Assembly: GCA_963807425.1 (NCBI GenBank)
Contig: CAWEBZ010000012.1
Coordinates: forward strand, 186,001 to 250,000
Direction of reading: 5' to 3'
Length of the DNA stretch: 64,000 bases
Source of the DNA: VRUE01 sp963807425
GTDB lineage: Bacteria; Actinomycetota; Thermoleophilia; Solirubrobacterales; 70-9
Of this stretch, positions 40,886 through 49,644 are shown piece after piece. The notes under the pieces are model-generated. The model was not told where the DNA came from. It searched no databases and saw nothing but the letters and a program-made list of their open reading frames with translations. The position numbers were made by a program, and so were the translations under genes. Numbering within the stretch: the stretch's first letter is position 1; each line of letters begins with the position of its first letter.

Positions 40886-41206
40886 ATGCGAATGACCAGC
40901 GAGTCGTTACTCTCAACCGGGATGACCAAGCTCGTCAATCTTGAGAGCCTTCCAGGCGGGACCCTCGTCAAGCGGGGCGCCGAAGACTTGAACGCCGAGC
41001 GTGAATCCGTTGAGGCACTGCTCGTCTCCATTGGCGCCCCACGCCTGCGGTCCGTGGGCATCGAGCTTTCCTTGCCGATTGCGTCTCCCGAGCACAAGCT
41101 CTACGCGCTTCTCGCCAGGGAAAAGGGCGACGCAGCCCATTCTGCCTACAACGCTCTGATCCGCCGGCTCGTCAGCTTCGAGCGAGCGGCCGCATGCGCG
41201 AACTAG
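40886..41206 (+). CDS. Hypothetical protein, probable partner of the downstream nucleotidyltransferase-like protein
   Basis: 106 residues with no clear motif. The C-terminal part (HKLYALLAREKGDAAHSAYNALIRRLVSFERAA) is helical. It overlaps the next gene by 13 bp, so they are translationally coupled. In two-gene systems with AbiEii/DUF6036-type proteins the small first gene is commonly the antitoxin; that role is inferred here. Confidence 0.6.
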   Translation: MRMTSESLLSTGMTKLVNLESLPGGTLVKRGAEDLNAERESVEALLVSIGAPRLRSVGIELSLPIASPEHKLYALLAREKGDAAHSAYNALIRRLVSFERAAACAN

Positions 41207-41715
41207 CCGACTTGAATCGCATCGAGCGGTTCATGCGAGAACTCGGCAGGGCCGTCGAGGTCGAAGGTCGCGTCTATCTCACGGGCGGCGCGACTGCCGT
41301 TCTCTACGGCTGGCGAGCGACGACCATCGATGTGGACATTAAGCTCATTCCGGATCGCGACGAGATTCTCCGAGAGATACCTCGCCTCAAGGAGAAGCTT
41401 GACCTCAACATCGAGCTTGCTGCACCATCCGATTTCATTCCGCTCCCCCCGGGATGGGAGGATCGAAGCCCACTTATCGGCAGGGAGGGAAAGCTCTCCT
41501 TCCACCACTTCGATCCTATAGCTCAGGCACTTTCGAAGGCCGAGCGTGGGCACTCGCAGGACATTCAAGACGTCCAAGAGATGATCGCTAATGGCTTGGT
41601 CGATCCAGCGGAGGCTCTCAGCCAGTTTGAGTCGATAGAACCCGATCTCTATCGCTTCCCCGCAATAGACCCAGGCTCGTTTCGCAAAGCGGTCATAGAG
41701 CTATTTAGCGCCTAG
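41194..41715 (+). CDS. Nucleotidyltransferase-like protein (DUF6036/AbiEii-type)
   Basis: 173 residues. VYLTGGATAVLYGWRATTIDVDIKLIPD holds the GG(A/S) and DxD residues of the DNA polymerase beta-like nucleotidyltransferase fold. The rest is helical, with LIGREGKLSFHHFDPIAQALSKAERG matching the usual 'K(L)..R' block of this family. Such proteins act as toxins that modify tRNA or partner proteins, or as MNT-type antitoxins. It follows its small partner gene. Confidence 0.75.
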   Translation: MRELADLNRIERFMRELGRAVEVEGRVYLTGGATAVLYGWRATTIDVDIKLIPDRDEILREIPRLKEKLDLNIELAAPSDFIPLPPGWEDRSPLIGREGKLSFHHFDPIAQALSKAERGHSQDIQDVQEMIANGLVDPAEALSQFESIEPDLYRFPAIDPGSFRKAVIELFSA

Positions 41716-41766
41716 GGAAAGCGGGACGGCAATCCGATTTGTCTCCCTCCTTGGCCGAATGCAGAG

Positions 41767-41790
41767 TGAGCCAGGTCGGGTTTGACGGAC
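41767..41790. repeat. Solo terminal repeat of the IS copy 1/2 type
   Basis: TGAGCCAGGTCGGGTTTGAC followed by GGAC matches the end of IS copies 1 and 2 with one mismatch in the first 24 bases. No matching transposase lies beside it, so it is a leftover from a third insertion or an imprecise excision. Confidence 0.65.
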
Positions 41791-41898
41791 CTCGAAACCA
41801 GGATTCCTACCTAGAAGAAGGGAACTCCCAAGCCATGCCACTGGTCCGACCCCCTGAAATCGGTCCGCCCTGTTTGAGAGTCCTTCCCGCCCGCGACA

Positions 41899-42203
41899 AT
41901 GGGCAAAGGAGGACCGAAGCAGGTGAAGAGGCAAAGGCATACCCCCGAGCAGATCATCCGCAAGCTGCGTACCGCGGAGCAGATGCTCTCGGAGGGCAAG
42001 ACCGTAGGAGAGGCAGCGAAGGAGCTGGGGGTCTCCGAGCAGACGTTCCACCGCTGGCGCAATCAGTACGGCGGCATGAAGGCCGACGACGCCAAGCGGC
42101 TGAAGGAACTCGAGACGCGAGAACGGCCAGCTGAAGCAGCTTGGTCGCCGACAAGGAGCTGGAATGCTGCGCCTTCAAGGAGATCTCCAAGGGAAACTTC
42201 TGA
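41899..42203 (+). pseudogene. OrfA of the second IS3-type element
   Basis: The helix-turn-helix part is intact (RHTPEQIIRKLRTAEQMLSEGKTVGEAAKELGVSEQTFHRWRNQYGGM). After RLKELE the frame shifts, and the expected zipper ENGQLKQL, VADKELECCAFKEISKGNF is spread over other frames, ending near 42203. At least two indels. Confidence 0.78.
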
Positions 42204-43116
42204 GCCCGTCCCGGAGGCGCCGGGCGGTCTGCATGTTGCAGGACCGCCTCGGCCTCTCCGAGCGCCGGGCGTGCCGGTTTACCGGCCAGAACCGATCGAC
42301 CCAGCGCCACCGCCCTCTGGTGGCCCCCGATGACAAGCCCTGCGGGCCCGCCTGCGCAAGCTCTCCGAAGAGCGGCCTCGCTGGGGCTACCGCCGCGCCC
42401 ACGGCCACCTGCTCTCCGAAGGCCTCTCGCTGAACCGCAAGCGGGTGCAGCGGATCTGGCGCGAGGAGGGCCTTCGCGTGCCCGCCAAGACCAAGAAGCG
42501 CCGGCGCCTCGGGGAGTCCACCACGGCGGCCGACAGGCTCAAGGCCGAGCATCCCAACCACGTCTGGGCGCTCGATTACCAGCACGACGCCAGCGACGAC
42601 GGCCGCGAGTTGAAGTTCCTGAACGTCGTCGACGAGTTCACCCGCGAGGCACTGGCGATCGAGGTCGACCGCACGATCAACGCCGAGCAGACCGTCGCGG
42701 TCCTTCAGCGCCTCGCCGCCGAGCGTGGCGCCCCCGCCAACATCCGTTGCGACAACGGCCCCGAGCTGACCGCGGCCGTGCTGCGTGAATGGTGCCGGCA
42801 GCGATCAACCGCCACCGCCTACATCGAGCCCGGCTCGCCCTGGCAAAACGCCTACGTGGAGTCCTTCAACTCCCGTCTGCGCGACGAGTTGCTGAACGTC
42901 GAGGTGTTCACCTCTTTGGCCGAGGCCCAGGTCTTGGCCGCCGACTGGCGTGAGGACTACAACGCCAACCACCCTCACTCGGCGCTCGGGATGATGTCGC
43001 CCGAGCGCTTCGCCGCCTCGCTGCGCTCGCCCTCTGGGCTCGCTACTCGAGGCGGCGATCAGGAGCGATACTCAACACAGACAAACCCCGGGCTCTCACA
43101 CGGGGTGGACCGATGA
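42197..43116 (+). pseudogene. OrfB transposase of the second IS3-type element
   Basis: The start (RRAVCMLQDRLGLSERRACRFTGQNRSTQR) is in one frame. After about 42335 the sequence continues in another (LRARLRKLSEERPRWGYRRAHGHLLSEGL, then 42445-43116 open). The DDE core is recognisable (WALDYQHD, RCDNGPE, PWQNAYVESFNSRLRDELLN). Confidence 0.8.
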
Positions 43117-43157
43117 ACGGGGTCCGGTCAAGACACCAAAGGGCTCGTGGCAATCTA

Positions 43158-43231
<74 letters not shown>

Positions 43232-43263
43232 GGGAAGGGCGAGGGTAGCGCGAGAGGGGCTGG

Positions 43264-43629
43264 CTAGGCGCTGAAGAGCTGGGCGAGGGAGCGACCGACG
43301 TCCGGTGGCTCTTCCTCGCCCTTGGCGGCGGCGGAGGCGCCCTCGGCGAGTGCCTTGGCGGCATCGGCGATCTGGTGAGAGCGGCCGCCGCGGATGAGGC
43401 CGGTCTTCTTCGCTTCGGCGAGGTCGGATTCCATCAGGCCAGCGAGCTCGGCCAGGCGGCGCAGGCCGACAGCACCAGCCGTCCCCTTGAGCGCGTGGGC
43501 CTCGGCCCGCATCGTCTCGAAATCGCTCGTCTCGGTGGCCAGACCAGCGGCAATCACGTCGCAGCGGCGCCGAGCCTCCTCGGCGAAAGAAGCCAGTAGC
43601 TCGGGGTCTGGAGTGGTTTTCTCGCTCAT
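43264..43629 (-). CDS. Histidine phosphotransfer (Hpt) domain protein
   Basis: 121 residues, a single Hpt helical bundle with the phosphorylation motif AEAHALKGTAGAVGLRRLAELAG (His at about residue 46). Hpt proteins relay phosphate between hybrid kinases and response regulators. No kinase or regulator is nearby. Its ATG overlaps the stop of the lipoprotein gene by four bases, so the two are one operon. Confidence 0.88.
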   Translation of the reverse strand: MSEKTTPDPELLASFAEEARRRCDVIAAGLATETSDFETMRAEAHALKGTAGAVGLRRLAELAGLMESDLAEAKKTGLIRGGRSHQIADAAKALAEGASAAAKGEEEPPDVGRSLAQLFSA

Positions 43630-44708
43630 TCTCCGGCCAATCCCATCACAACGCCGGTCAACTCGTCGACCCCGAAGGCTCCCTCGACCTCCGCCACGAT
43701 CTTTCCCTGGCTGTCGATCGCGAACAGCCAGGGCTCGCTCGGCAGGTGGAAGGCGCGCACCTGTGAGCGCACGGGCTTACCTGGATCGTTGTCCTCGTAG
43801 ATCTCCATGTGGATGAACGCCACCTCGTCGCCGTAGAGCTGCTTGACCTGCTCGGCCACGTCAACGACCGGGCCGCAGACCCGACTCTGGCAGAACTGGG
43901 GGGTCGCGAACAAGAGCACGATCGGCTCTTTGCCGAGAACGTCGGCATAGTCGACCTTGTTCTGGGTGTCCGGCGGGATGCGGGTTGTGATCTTGGAGAG
44001 GTCACCGCCGGCATCGGACGCCGTCGGCGTGTGGATCAGGGGCGCTTGATCGCCAACCCTCGGTACACGCTGGTACTTGCCGACCACCGCACTGGGTAGC
44101 AGCGAGGCAGTGGTCTTACCGTCCTGCTCGATCAGAGCCGCGATCCGCCACTCGCCGTCACTGGGGAAGTTCACGTCGGTTACGTAAACGACCGAGGCGG
44201 CATCCGGGTCGCTGGTCGTCGTCTGAGCCCTGAAGGCAGGCTGGGTCTGGATGCTTTCGATCGCCGCCGGAAACGGACCCACCGCCGGCTGATCGAGGGC
44301 CTGCGCCGCGGTCTTCGGGTCCGTCACCGCGGCGCTGAATTTGCCCGATCCCCCTTTCTTCGACGGCACCTTGGCGAAGTAGAGGGCGACCTTTGCATCC
44401 GGAACCTGAGCCCGGTCGCGCTGGAAGACGCCGAACGGATAGCGGTTCTCGCCCTTGTAGAAGACCCGCGCGGCCGGAGATACAACCAGTTCCGACGGTC
44501 CGTCGGCCGATTCAAGGACCTCGGCCAGGCTCTTGCCCTGGGCGCCAGGGAAGTCGCTCTTCGGTGGCGCCGCTCGGCTCTCACCAACGTCCACGACGGT
44601 GCTGGTCGAGGAATCGTCCCCGCCGCCGCAACCGCCGATCATCAGCGCAGCAGCCGCGAGCAGACAGGTGAGAGCAGCCGGGACTCGGGTCGCGCGCATT
44701 CGCGGCAT
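43626..44708 (-). CDS. Lipoprotein with C-terminal thioredoxin-like domain
   Basis: 360 residues. A signal peptide ends in the lipobox MIGGC (Cys about 28), then a Gly/Asp/Ser linker. The first half is unassigned, beta-rich, and repeatedly mentions VALYFAKVPSK and VVYVTDVNFPSDGEWRI-like strands. The last 120 residues have a thioredoxin fold: KEPIVLLFATPQFCQSRVCGPVVDVAEQVKQLYG with a CxxxxC pair instead of CxxC, and PSEPWLFAIDSQGKI with the cis-Pro. ATG 44699 is an alternative start. Confidence 0.8.
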   Translation of the reverse strand: MPRMRATRVPAALTCLLAAAALMIGGCGGGDDSSTSTVVDVGESRAAPPKSDFPGAQGKSLAEVLESADGPSELVVSPAARVFYKGENRYPFGVFQRDRAQVPDAKVALYFAKVPSKKGGSGKFSAAVTDPKTAAQALDQPAVGPFPAAIESIQTQPAFRAQTTTSDPDAASVVYVTDVNFPSDGEWRIAALIEQDGKTTASLLPSAVVGKYQRVPRVGDQAPLIHTPTASDAGGDLSKITTRIPPDTQNKVDYADVLGKEPIVLLFATPQFCQSRVCGPVVDVAEQVKQLYGDEVAFIHMEIYEDNDPGKPVRSQVRAFHLPSEPWLFAIDSQGKIVAEVEGAFGVDELTGVVMGLAGE

Positions 44709-44804
44709 CTTATTCGGCGGCCTGGCCCTGCATCCGCTCCTTCCCCGTGCCTGAACAACGGGGTAAGGTGCGCGCGACCAAACGCGAGCACGAGGAGACC
44801 CCAG

Positions 44805-45536
44805 TTGGCTGAGCGAGCGGCACTGATCACCGGAGCGTCGAGTGGCATCGGCCTGGCGATTGCCCGTGTCCTCGGCGAAGAAGGCTACGCGCTGACGGTC
44901 TCCGCTCGCCGCCCCGAGAAGCTCGAGGCCGCCGCCGAGGGATTGCGCGGCGAGGGCTTCGAGGTGCAGAGCGTCGCCGCCAACATGACCTCCGAGGACG
45001 ACCTCCTCGCCGTCTTCGCCAAGCACCGCGAGACCTACGGGCGTCTCGACGTCCTGGTCAACAACGCTGGCGTCGGGATCGGCGCTCCGATGGAGGAGAT
45101 CCAGACCAAGCACCTAGACATGCAGCTCGGCGTCAACCTGCGGGCGCTGATCATCGGCACCCGGGAGGGGCTGCCCCTGCTGCGCGAGGCAGGCGCCGAG
45201 CACGGCAAGGCGCTGATCGTCAACACGGCGTCAATCGCCGGCAAGGGCGGCCAGGCTTGGCTCTCGATCTACGCCGCGACCAAGGCCGCGGTGATCAACT
45301 TCACCCAGTCGACGCAGCGGGAGATCGGCGTCGCGGGCATCCAGTGCACGGCTCTTGCCCCGGCCTTCGTCGACACGCCAATGACCGAGTTCGCCAAGGA
45401 GCAGGTCCCCGGCGAGGAGATGATCCGCCCCGAGGACCTGGGCGAGGCGGTCCGCTTCCTGCTGCGCACCTCGCGTAACTGCAACGTGCCGGAGATCGTC
45501 TTCACACGAGCGGGCGAGGGGCTCGATAGTCCCTAG
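44805..45536 (+). CDS. Short-chain dehydrogenase/reductase
   Basis: 243 residues from a TTG start, with GAGGAG eight bases upstream. All classical SDR motifs are present: TGASSGIG (cofactor), NNAGVG, a catalytic Ser in VNTASIAGKG, and YAATK (Tyr/Lys). Arg residues after the second strand (SARRPEK) favour NADP(H). The substrate is not predictable. The downstream glycosyltransferase probably shares its transcript. Confidence 0.92.
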   Translation: MAERAALITGASSGIGLAIARVLGEEGYALTVSARRPEKLEAAAEGLRGEGFEVQSVAANMTSEDDLLAVFAKHRETYGRLDVLVNNAGVGIGAPMEEIQTKHLDMQLGVNLRALIIGTREGLPLLREAGAEHGKALIVNTASIAGKGGQAWLSIYAATKAAVINFTQSTQREIGVAGIQCTALAPAFVDTPMTEFAKEQVPGEEMIRPEDLGEAVRFLLRTSRNCNVPEIVFTRAGEGLDSP

Positions 45537-45558
45537 CGGGCCGTCAGGCCTCCGAATC

Positions 45559-46743
45559 CTGGTCGCCGCGTTCGGCGACGCCGGCCATGCCTTCCCCGCG
45601 ATCGCGCTGGGGCAGGCGCTGCGCAGCCACGGCCACGAGGTCACGGTCGAGACCTGGGAGGAGCGGCGGGAGGCTGTCGAAGGCGCCGGCCTAGGCTTTG
45701 CCGCCGCAGAGGAATACCGGATGTTCCCCCCGCCGGACCCGGACTCCGCCGAGGGCGCCCACGCGGCCGAAGCGGCAATGGCCCTGCTGCCGCTGCTGGA
45801 GGAGATGCAGCCGCACGTCGTGGTCAGCGACATCCTCACCCTGGCCCCATCGCTGGCGGCAGAGAAGGCGGGGGTACCGCTGGCGACGCTGATCCCCCAC
45901 ATCTATCCCGTGGTCGAGCCGGGTCTCCCCTTCTTCGCGATCGGCCTGCGACCGCCGCGAACACCGGTCGGGAGGGGCGTCTGGCGAGCCGGACAGCGGG
46001 CGCTGAACATCGGCCTCGAGCATGGCCGGCGCGATCTCAACCGGCAGCGTGCCCGGCTCGGCCTGCCTCCCCTCGAGCGCTTTCACGGTGGCATCAGCAC
46101 CGACCTCGCGCTCGTCGCCACCTTCCCCCAGCTCGAGTACCCGCGCCGCTGGCCGGCCGGGGTCGAGGTGACCGGGCCGATGACCTTCGAGGTACCCCAT
46201 CCCGAAATCGAGCTACCACCGGGCGAGGAGCCGCTGGTCCTGGTCGCACCCAGCACCGCCCACGACTCCGACAACCACCTGGTGCGCACGGCACTCGAGG
46301 CTCTGGCAGGCGAGCCGGTGCGCGTTGTAGCAACGACCAACCGCGTGGTGCCACAACGGCCGATCGACGTCCCCGCCAACGCGATCCTGGTCGACTGGCT
46401 CAGCTACAAGCAATTGATGCCGGCTGCGTCCCTGGTCGTTTCCCATGGCGGCCACGGCACCGTAGCCCGCGCGCTTGGAGCCGGCACCCCGGTCCTCGTC
46501 TGCCCAATCATCGGCGATATGAGCGAGACCGCGATGCGCGTCGCCTGGGCGGGTGCAGGCCTCTCCGTCCCCTGGCGCCTCTGCCAGCCGGGGCCGCTGC
46601 GCTGGGCCGCACGCAGCCTGCTGGGAGACCGCTCCTTCGCGGAGCGAGCCGAGCAGCTCGCGGCCTGGAGCCGCGAGCACGACGGCGCCGAGCGCGGCGC
46701 CGAGCTGGTCGAGCAGCTCGCTCGCAAGCGCTCATCGCCCTGA
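45559..46743 (+). CDS. GT1-type (UGT/MGT) glycosyltransferase
   Basis: 394 residues if started at CTG 45559. The N-terminal AAFGDAGHAFPAIALGQALRSHGHEVTVE is the GT-B opening motif (GH..P...L...L..RGHEV), yet no ATG, GTG or TTG exists in frame between the stop at 45421 and ATG 45721, so a non-standard start is likely. The C-terminal donor-binding block is VVSHGGHGTVARALGAGTPVLVCP. Such enzymes glycosylate lipids or small molecules. It begins 22 bp after the SDR stop. Confidence 0.85.
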   Translation: MVAAFGDAGHAFPAIALGQALRSHGHEVTVETWEERREAVEGAGLGFAAAEEYRMFPPPDPDSAEGAHAAEAAMALLPLLEEMQPHVVVSDILTLAPSLAAEKAGVPLATLIPHIYPVVEPGLPFFAIGLRPPRTPVGRGVWRAGQRALNIGLEHGRRDLNRQRARLGLPPLERFHGGISTDLALVATFPQLEYPRRWPAGVEVTGPMTFEVPHPEIELPPGEEPLVLVAPSTAHDSDNHLVRTALEALAGEPVRVVATTNRVVPQRPIDVPANAILVDWLSYKQLMPAASLVVSHGGHGTVARALGAGTPVLVCPIIGDMSETAMRVAWAGAGLSVPWRLCQPGPLRWAARSLLGDRSFAERAEQLAAWSREHDGAERGAELVEQLARKRSSP

Positions 46744-46749
46744 GAGAAG

Positions 46750-46822
46750 CTCCGGGGGTGGGACTCGAACCCACAACCCCGCGGTTAACAGCCGCGTGCT
46801 CTACCAATTGAGCTACCCCGGA
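46750..46822 (-). tRNA. tRNA-Asn (GTT)
   Basis: Minus-strand cloverleaf with acceptor TCCGGGG/CCCCGGA, anticodon loop CTGTTAA (GTT), T loop TTCGAGT and G discriminator. CCA is not encoded. It lies between the glycosyltransferase and dnaG with no sign of integration. Confidence 0.95.
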
Positions 46823-46845
46823 ATGAACGCTGAGGAATTTACCGA

Positions 46846-48624
46846 CTAACCGCCGACCCGCTCGGTGCGGGCGATCCGTTCGACCAACGCGGCGCGCTCG
46901 CGACTGAGGGCCGCGCGGCGCTCGGGGTCGCCCTCGCCGCCCGCCGTGGCGATTTCGCCCTCGAGCCGGCGCTGCTCGAGCAGGAGGAAGTTGAGCTCCA
47001 TCGCCTCGACCGAGGCCGGCTCGTCATGGGCAAGGATGACGAGCTCGGCGATCAGGCCGGCAAGATCGGCATCGTCGTGGGGCAGGTTGGAGGCAGGGTC
47101 CTCTGGGTGCTCTCGCAGCCAGGCAAGAGCACGCCCGCCACGCTGCGAGAGGTGGTCCTCGGTGAGGCGGGTCAGGTAGTCCCGGCCCTCCTCCGGCAAG
47201 GCGATACACATCGCCAGCAGGGCCCGCTCACGGCGCTCGCGCGAGGTCAGCTCGGCCGGCCGGCGCGGTGCAGGTGCAGGCGCGCCCCCGGATCTAGGCG
47301 CAGCAGCGGGGCCGCCGCTGACCGGCCGCGAGGCAACCACCCTGCCCATCACCATCGCCGGCTCCAGGTCGAGTTTCTCGGCCACCTGCCGCACCAGGTC
47401 GTCGCGGCTGACGCTCTCCCCCATCCCCCCAACGATCGGCGCCACCTCGTCGAGGGCACGGTCGCGCTCGGCCGGCGAGGACGTATCGGTCCTCGCCAAC
47501 ACCAACCCAACCTGGAACGCGGCGAGCTCCACAGCCGCCTCGAGCAGCTCGCGGAACCGCTCGGCTCCGCCCTCGGCCACGACCATCTCCGCCGGGTCCT
47601 CCCCCGCTGGCATCGCCGCGACGCGGAGGCGCATCTTGCGGTCGCCAGCGACCCGCTGCGCCCGCAGCATCGCCTCCTGCCCAGCTGAATCGGCGTCCAA
47701 CGCCAACACGACCTCGTCGACCATCCCCGAGAGCGCTGCCACCTGCTCCTCGGTGATCGCGGTCCCCATCACTCCCACTGCCTCCTCGACCCCAGCCTGG
47801 TGCAGAGCGAGCACGTCGGTATAGCCCTCGACCACGACCGCCCGACCGGCCTTGGCGATCGCCGCCTTGGCGAGATCGATGCCGTAGAGCAAGTGGCTCT
47901 TGTGAAAGAGATCGGTCTCTGCTGTGTTGACGTACTTCGCCCCCTGGTCCGAGCGCATCGCCCTGCCGCCGAAGCCGAGCGTGCGCCCGCGGCGGTCGCG
48001 AATGGGGAACATGATCCGCGAGCGAAAACGGTCGTACTCGCCCCCGCCCCGCCCTCGCTGAGCCAGCCCGACCTGGCGCAGCTCATCCACCTTGAAGCCG
48101 GCCCGCTGTCCACGCACCAGCACCTTGTCCCAGGCGCTGGGGGCGTAGCCGACGCCGAAAGCGCGCAAGGTCTCCTCCTCCAAACCTCGTCCGGCCAGAT
48201 ATTCACGGGCCTTGGCGGCCTCCTCGGCCTCCCAGAGGAAGCTGGCATAGAAGGCCCCGGTGCGATCGAGCAGCTCGGAGAGTCGGCGGCGCTGCTGGCG
48301 CTTTGCCTCGGCGCGGGGGTCCTCCTTCTCACGTTCCAGCTCGACCCCGTAGCGCTCGGCGAGCAGCTCCACCGCCTCGGCGAAGCCGAGCCCCTCCTTC
48401 TCCTCGATGAACTTGATCGTGTCGCCGCCGACCCCGCAGCCGAAGCAGTGGTAGAGCTTTTCCTGGGCGTCGACGGAGAACGACGGCGTGCGCTCCTCGT
48501 GGAAGGGGCAGAGGCCGACCCAGCGGCTGCCCTGGCGGCGCAGGTCGGTGTGGGCAGAGATCACCTCGACGATGTCCGCCGCCTGCTTCACGCGCTCGAG
48601 GCTCTCGGTCGAGATCAAGGCCAT
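46846..48624 (-). CDS. dnaG: DNA primase
   Basis: 592 residues. The CHC2 zinc finger is at about 40-65 (CPFHEERTPSFSV, YHCFGCGVGGD). The primase core and TOPRIM domain follow: FRSRIMFPIRDRRGRTLGFGGRAM, VVEGYTDVLALHQAG, LALDADSAGQEA. The C-terminal helicase-interaction part contains an Ala/Pro/Gly-rich linker, as in actinobacteria. It synthesises replication primers. ATG 48624 overlaps the dgt stop by ATGA. Confidence 0.97.
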   Translation of the reverse strand: MALISTESLERVKQAADIVEVISAHTDLRRQGSRWVGLCPFHEERTPSFSVDAQEKLYHCFGCGVGGDTIKFIEEKEGLGFAEAVELLAERYGVELEREKEDPRAEAKRQQRRRLSELLDRTGAFYASFLWEAEEAAKAREYLAGRGLEEETLRAFGVGYAPSAWDKVLVRGQRAGFKVDELRQVGLAQRGRGGGEYDRFRSRIMFPIRDRRGRTLGFGGRAMRSDQGAKYVNTAETDLFHKSHLLYGIDLAKAAIAKAGRAVVVEGYTDVLALHQAGVEEAVGVMGTAITEEQVAALSGMVDEVVLALDADSAGQEAMLRAQRVAGDRKMRLRVAAMPAGEDPAEMVVAEGGAERFRELLEAAVELAAFQVGLVLARTDTSSPAERDRALDEVAPIVGGMGESVSRDDLVRQVAEKLDLEPAMVMGRVVASRPVSGGPAAAPRSGGAPAPAPRRPAELTSRERRERALLAMCIALPEEGRDYLTRLTEDHLSQRGGRALAWLREHPEDPASNLPHDDADLAGLIAELVILAHDEPASVEAMELNFLLLEQRRLEGEIATAGGEGDPERRAALSRERAALVERIARTERVGG

Positions 48625-49634
48625 CAGAGACGGGTCTTCTCGGGCACGGTCAGCTCGGTGAACTTGGCGATGCAGTAGCGGTCGGTCATCCCCGCCAGAT
48701 AGTCGGTGATGCGCTGGCACTGGTCGGCACCCGGCTCCAGCTCGGGAACCTCCTCGGGATGCTCCATGTAGTGGTCGAAGAGTCCGCTCATCGCGCGGTG
48801 GACCCGCTCGTGCTCGCTACGGGCCACCGGACCGAGGTAGACCCGGTCGAACATGAACTTGCGCAGGCGCAGCATCGCGCCGCCGATCTCGTCGCTCTGC
48901 ACGATGTCGCCAGCCTCGGCCGAGCGCTCGACGATGTCGCGAACCAGCTTGTCGATCCGGGCCGACCCGGTCGTGCCGAGCAGGTCGATCTCCGCAACGG
49001 GGAGATCATCTGCCCGCAGGATCCCCGCCCGCAGCGCGTCGTCGATGTCGTGGTTGATGTAGGCGACGCGATCGACCAGCTTGACGATCCGCCCCTCCAG
49101 GGTCGCCGGCTTGCTGGAGCCGGTGTGGTTGAGGATGCCGTCGCGGACCTCTTCGGTCAGGTTCAGCCCCTGGCCGTCACGCTCGAGTACGTCGACCACG
49201 CGCAGCGAGTGAACGTTGTGTTTGAAGCCGCTGTCGCAACGCTCACGCAGAGCGGTGTCGAGAGCCTCCTCGCCGGTGTGTCCGAAGGGCGGGTGGCCGA
49301 GGTCGTGACCGAGCCCGATCGCCTCGGTCAGGTCCTCGTTCAGGCCCAGCGCGCGAGCGACGGTGCGAGCGATCCCGCAGGCCTCCAGCGTGTGAGTGAG
49401 GCGGGTCCGGTAGTGATCGCCTTCGGGGGCGACGAAGACCTGGGTCTTGTGCTTGAGCCGGCGAAACGCCTTCGAGTGGACGATCCGGTCGCGGTCGCGC
49501 TGAAACGGGGTGCGAACCGGGCTGTCGGCCTCCTCTGCTCGGCGGTGGGCGGGGTAGGACGAGGTGGCCGAAGTGGAGAGGAACTCTGCCTCCCACGCTC
49601 GTACCCGGTCCTCGAGAGTGGCGATGGCCTCCAC
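48624..49634 (-). CDS. dgt: Deoxyguanosinetriphosphate triphosphohydrolase-like protein
   Basis: 336 residues from GTG 49634. The family start SPVRTPFQRDRDRIVHSKAFRRLKHKTQVF and the HD metal site (RLTHTLE, GLGHDLGHPPFGHTGEEAL, NHDIDD) are all present. These enzymes hydrolyse dNTPs, controlling pool size, and typically sit directly before dnaG in actinobacteria, as here. The longer upstream reading is antisense to recO. Confidence 0.94.
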   Translation of the reverse strand: MEAIATLEDRVRAWEAEFLSTSATSSYPAHRRAEEADSPVRTPFQRDRDRIVHSKAFRRLKHKTQVFVAPEGDHYRTRLTHTLEACGIARTVARALGLNEDLTEAIGLGHDLGHPPFGHTGEEALDTALRERCDSGFKHNVHSLRVVDVLERDGQGLNLTEEVRDGILNHTGSSKPATLEGRIVKLVDRVAYINHDIDDALRAGILRADDLPVAEIDLLGTTGSARIDKLVRDIVERSAEAGDIVQSDEIGGAMLRLRKFMFDRVYLGPVARSEHERVHRAMSGLFDHYMEHPEEVPELEPGADQCQRITDYLAGMTDRYCIAKFTELTVPEKTRL

Positions 49635-49644
49635 GGCCCCGATC

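Larger units (their letters stand above)
41842..43130 (+). mobile_element. Degenerate IS3-family element of a second type
   Basis: About 1.29 kb, bounded by imperfect inverted repeats of about 40 bp (left TGGTCCGACCCC..., right complement TGACCGGACCCC...). The transposase genes are broken by several frameshifts. The element ends 28 bp before the intact tRNA gene. Confidence 0.75.
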
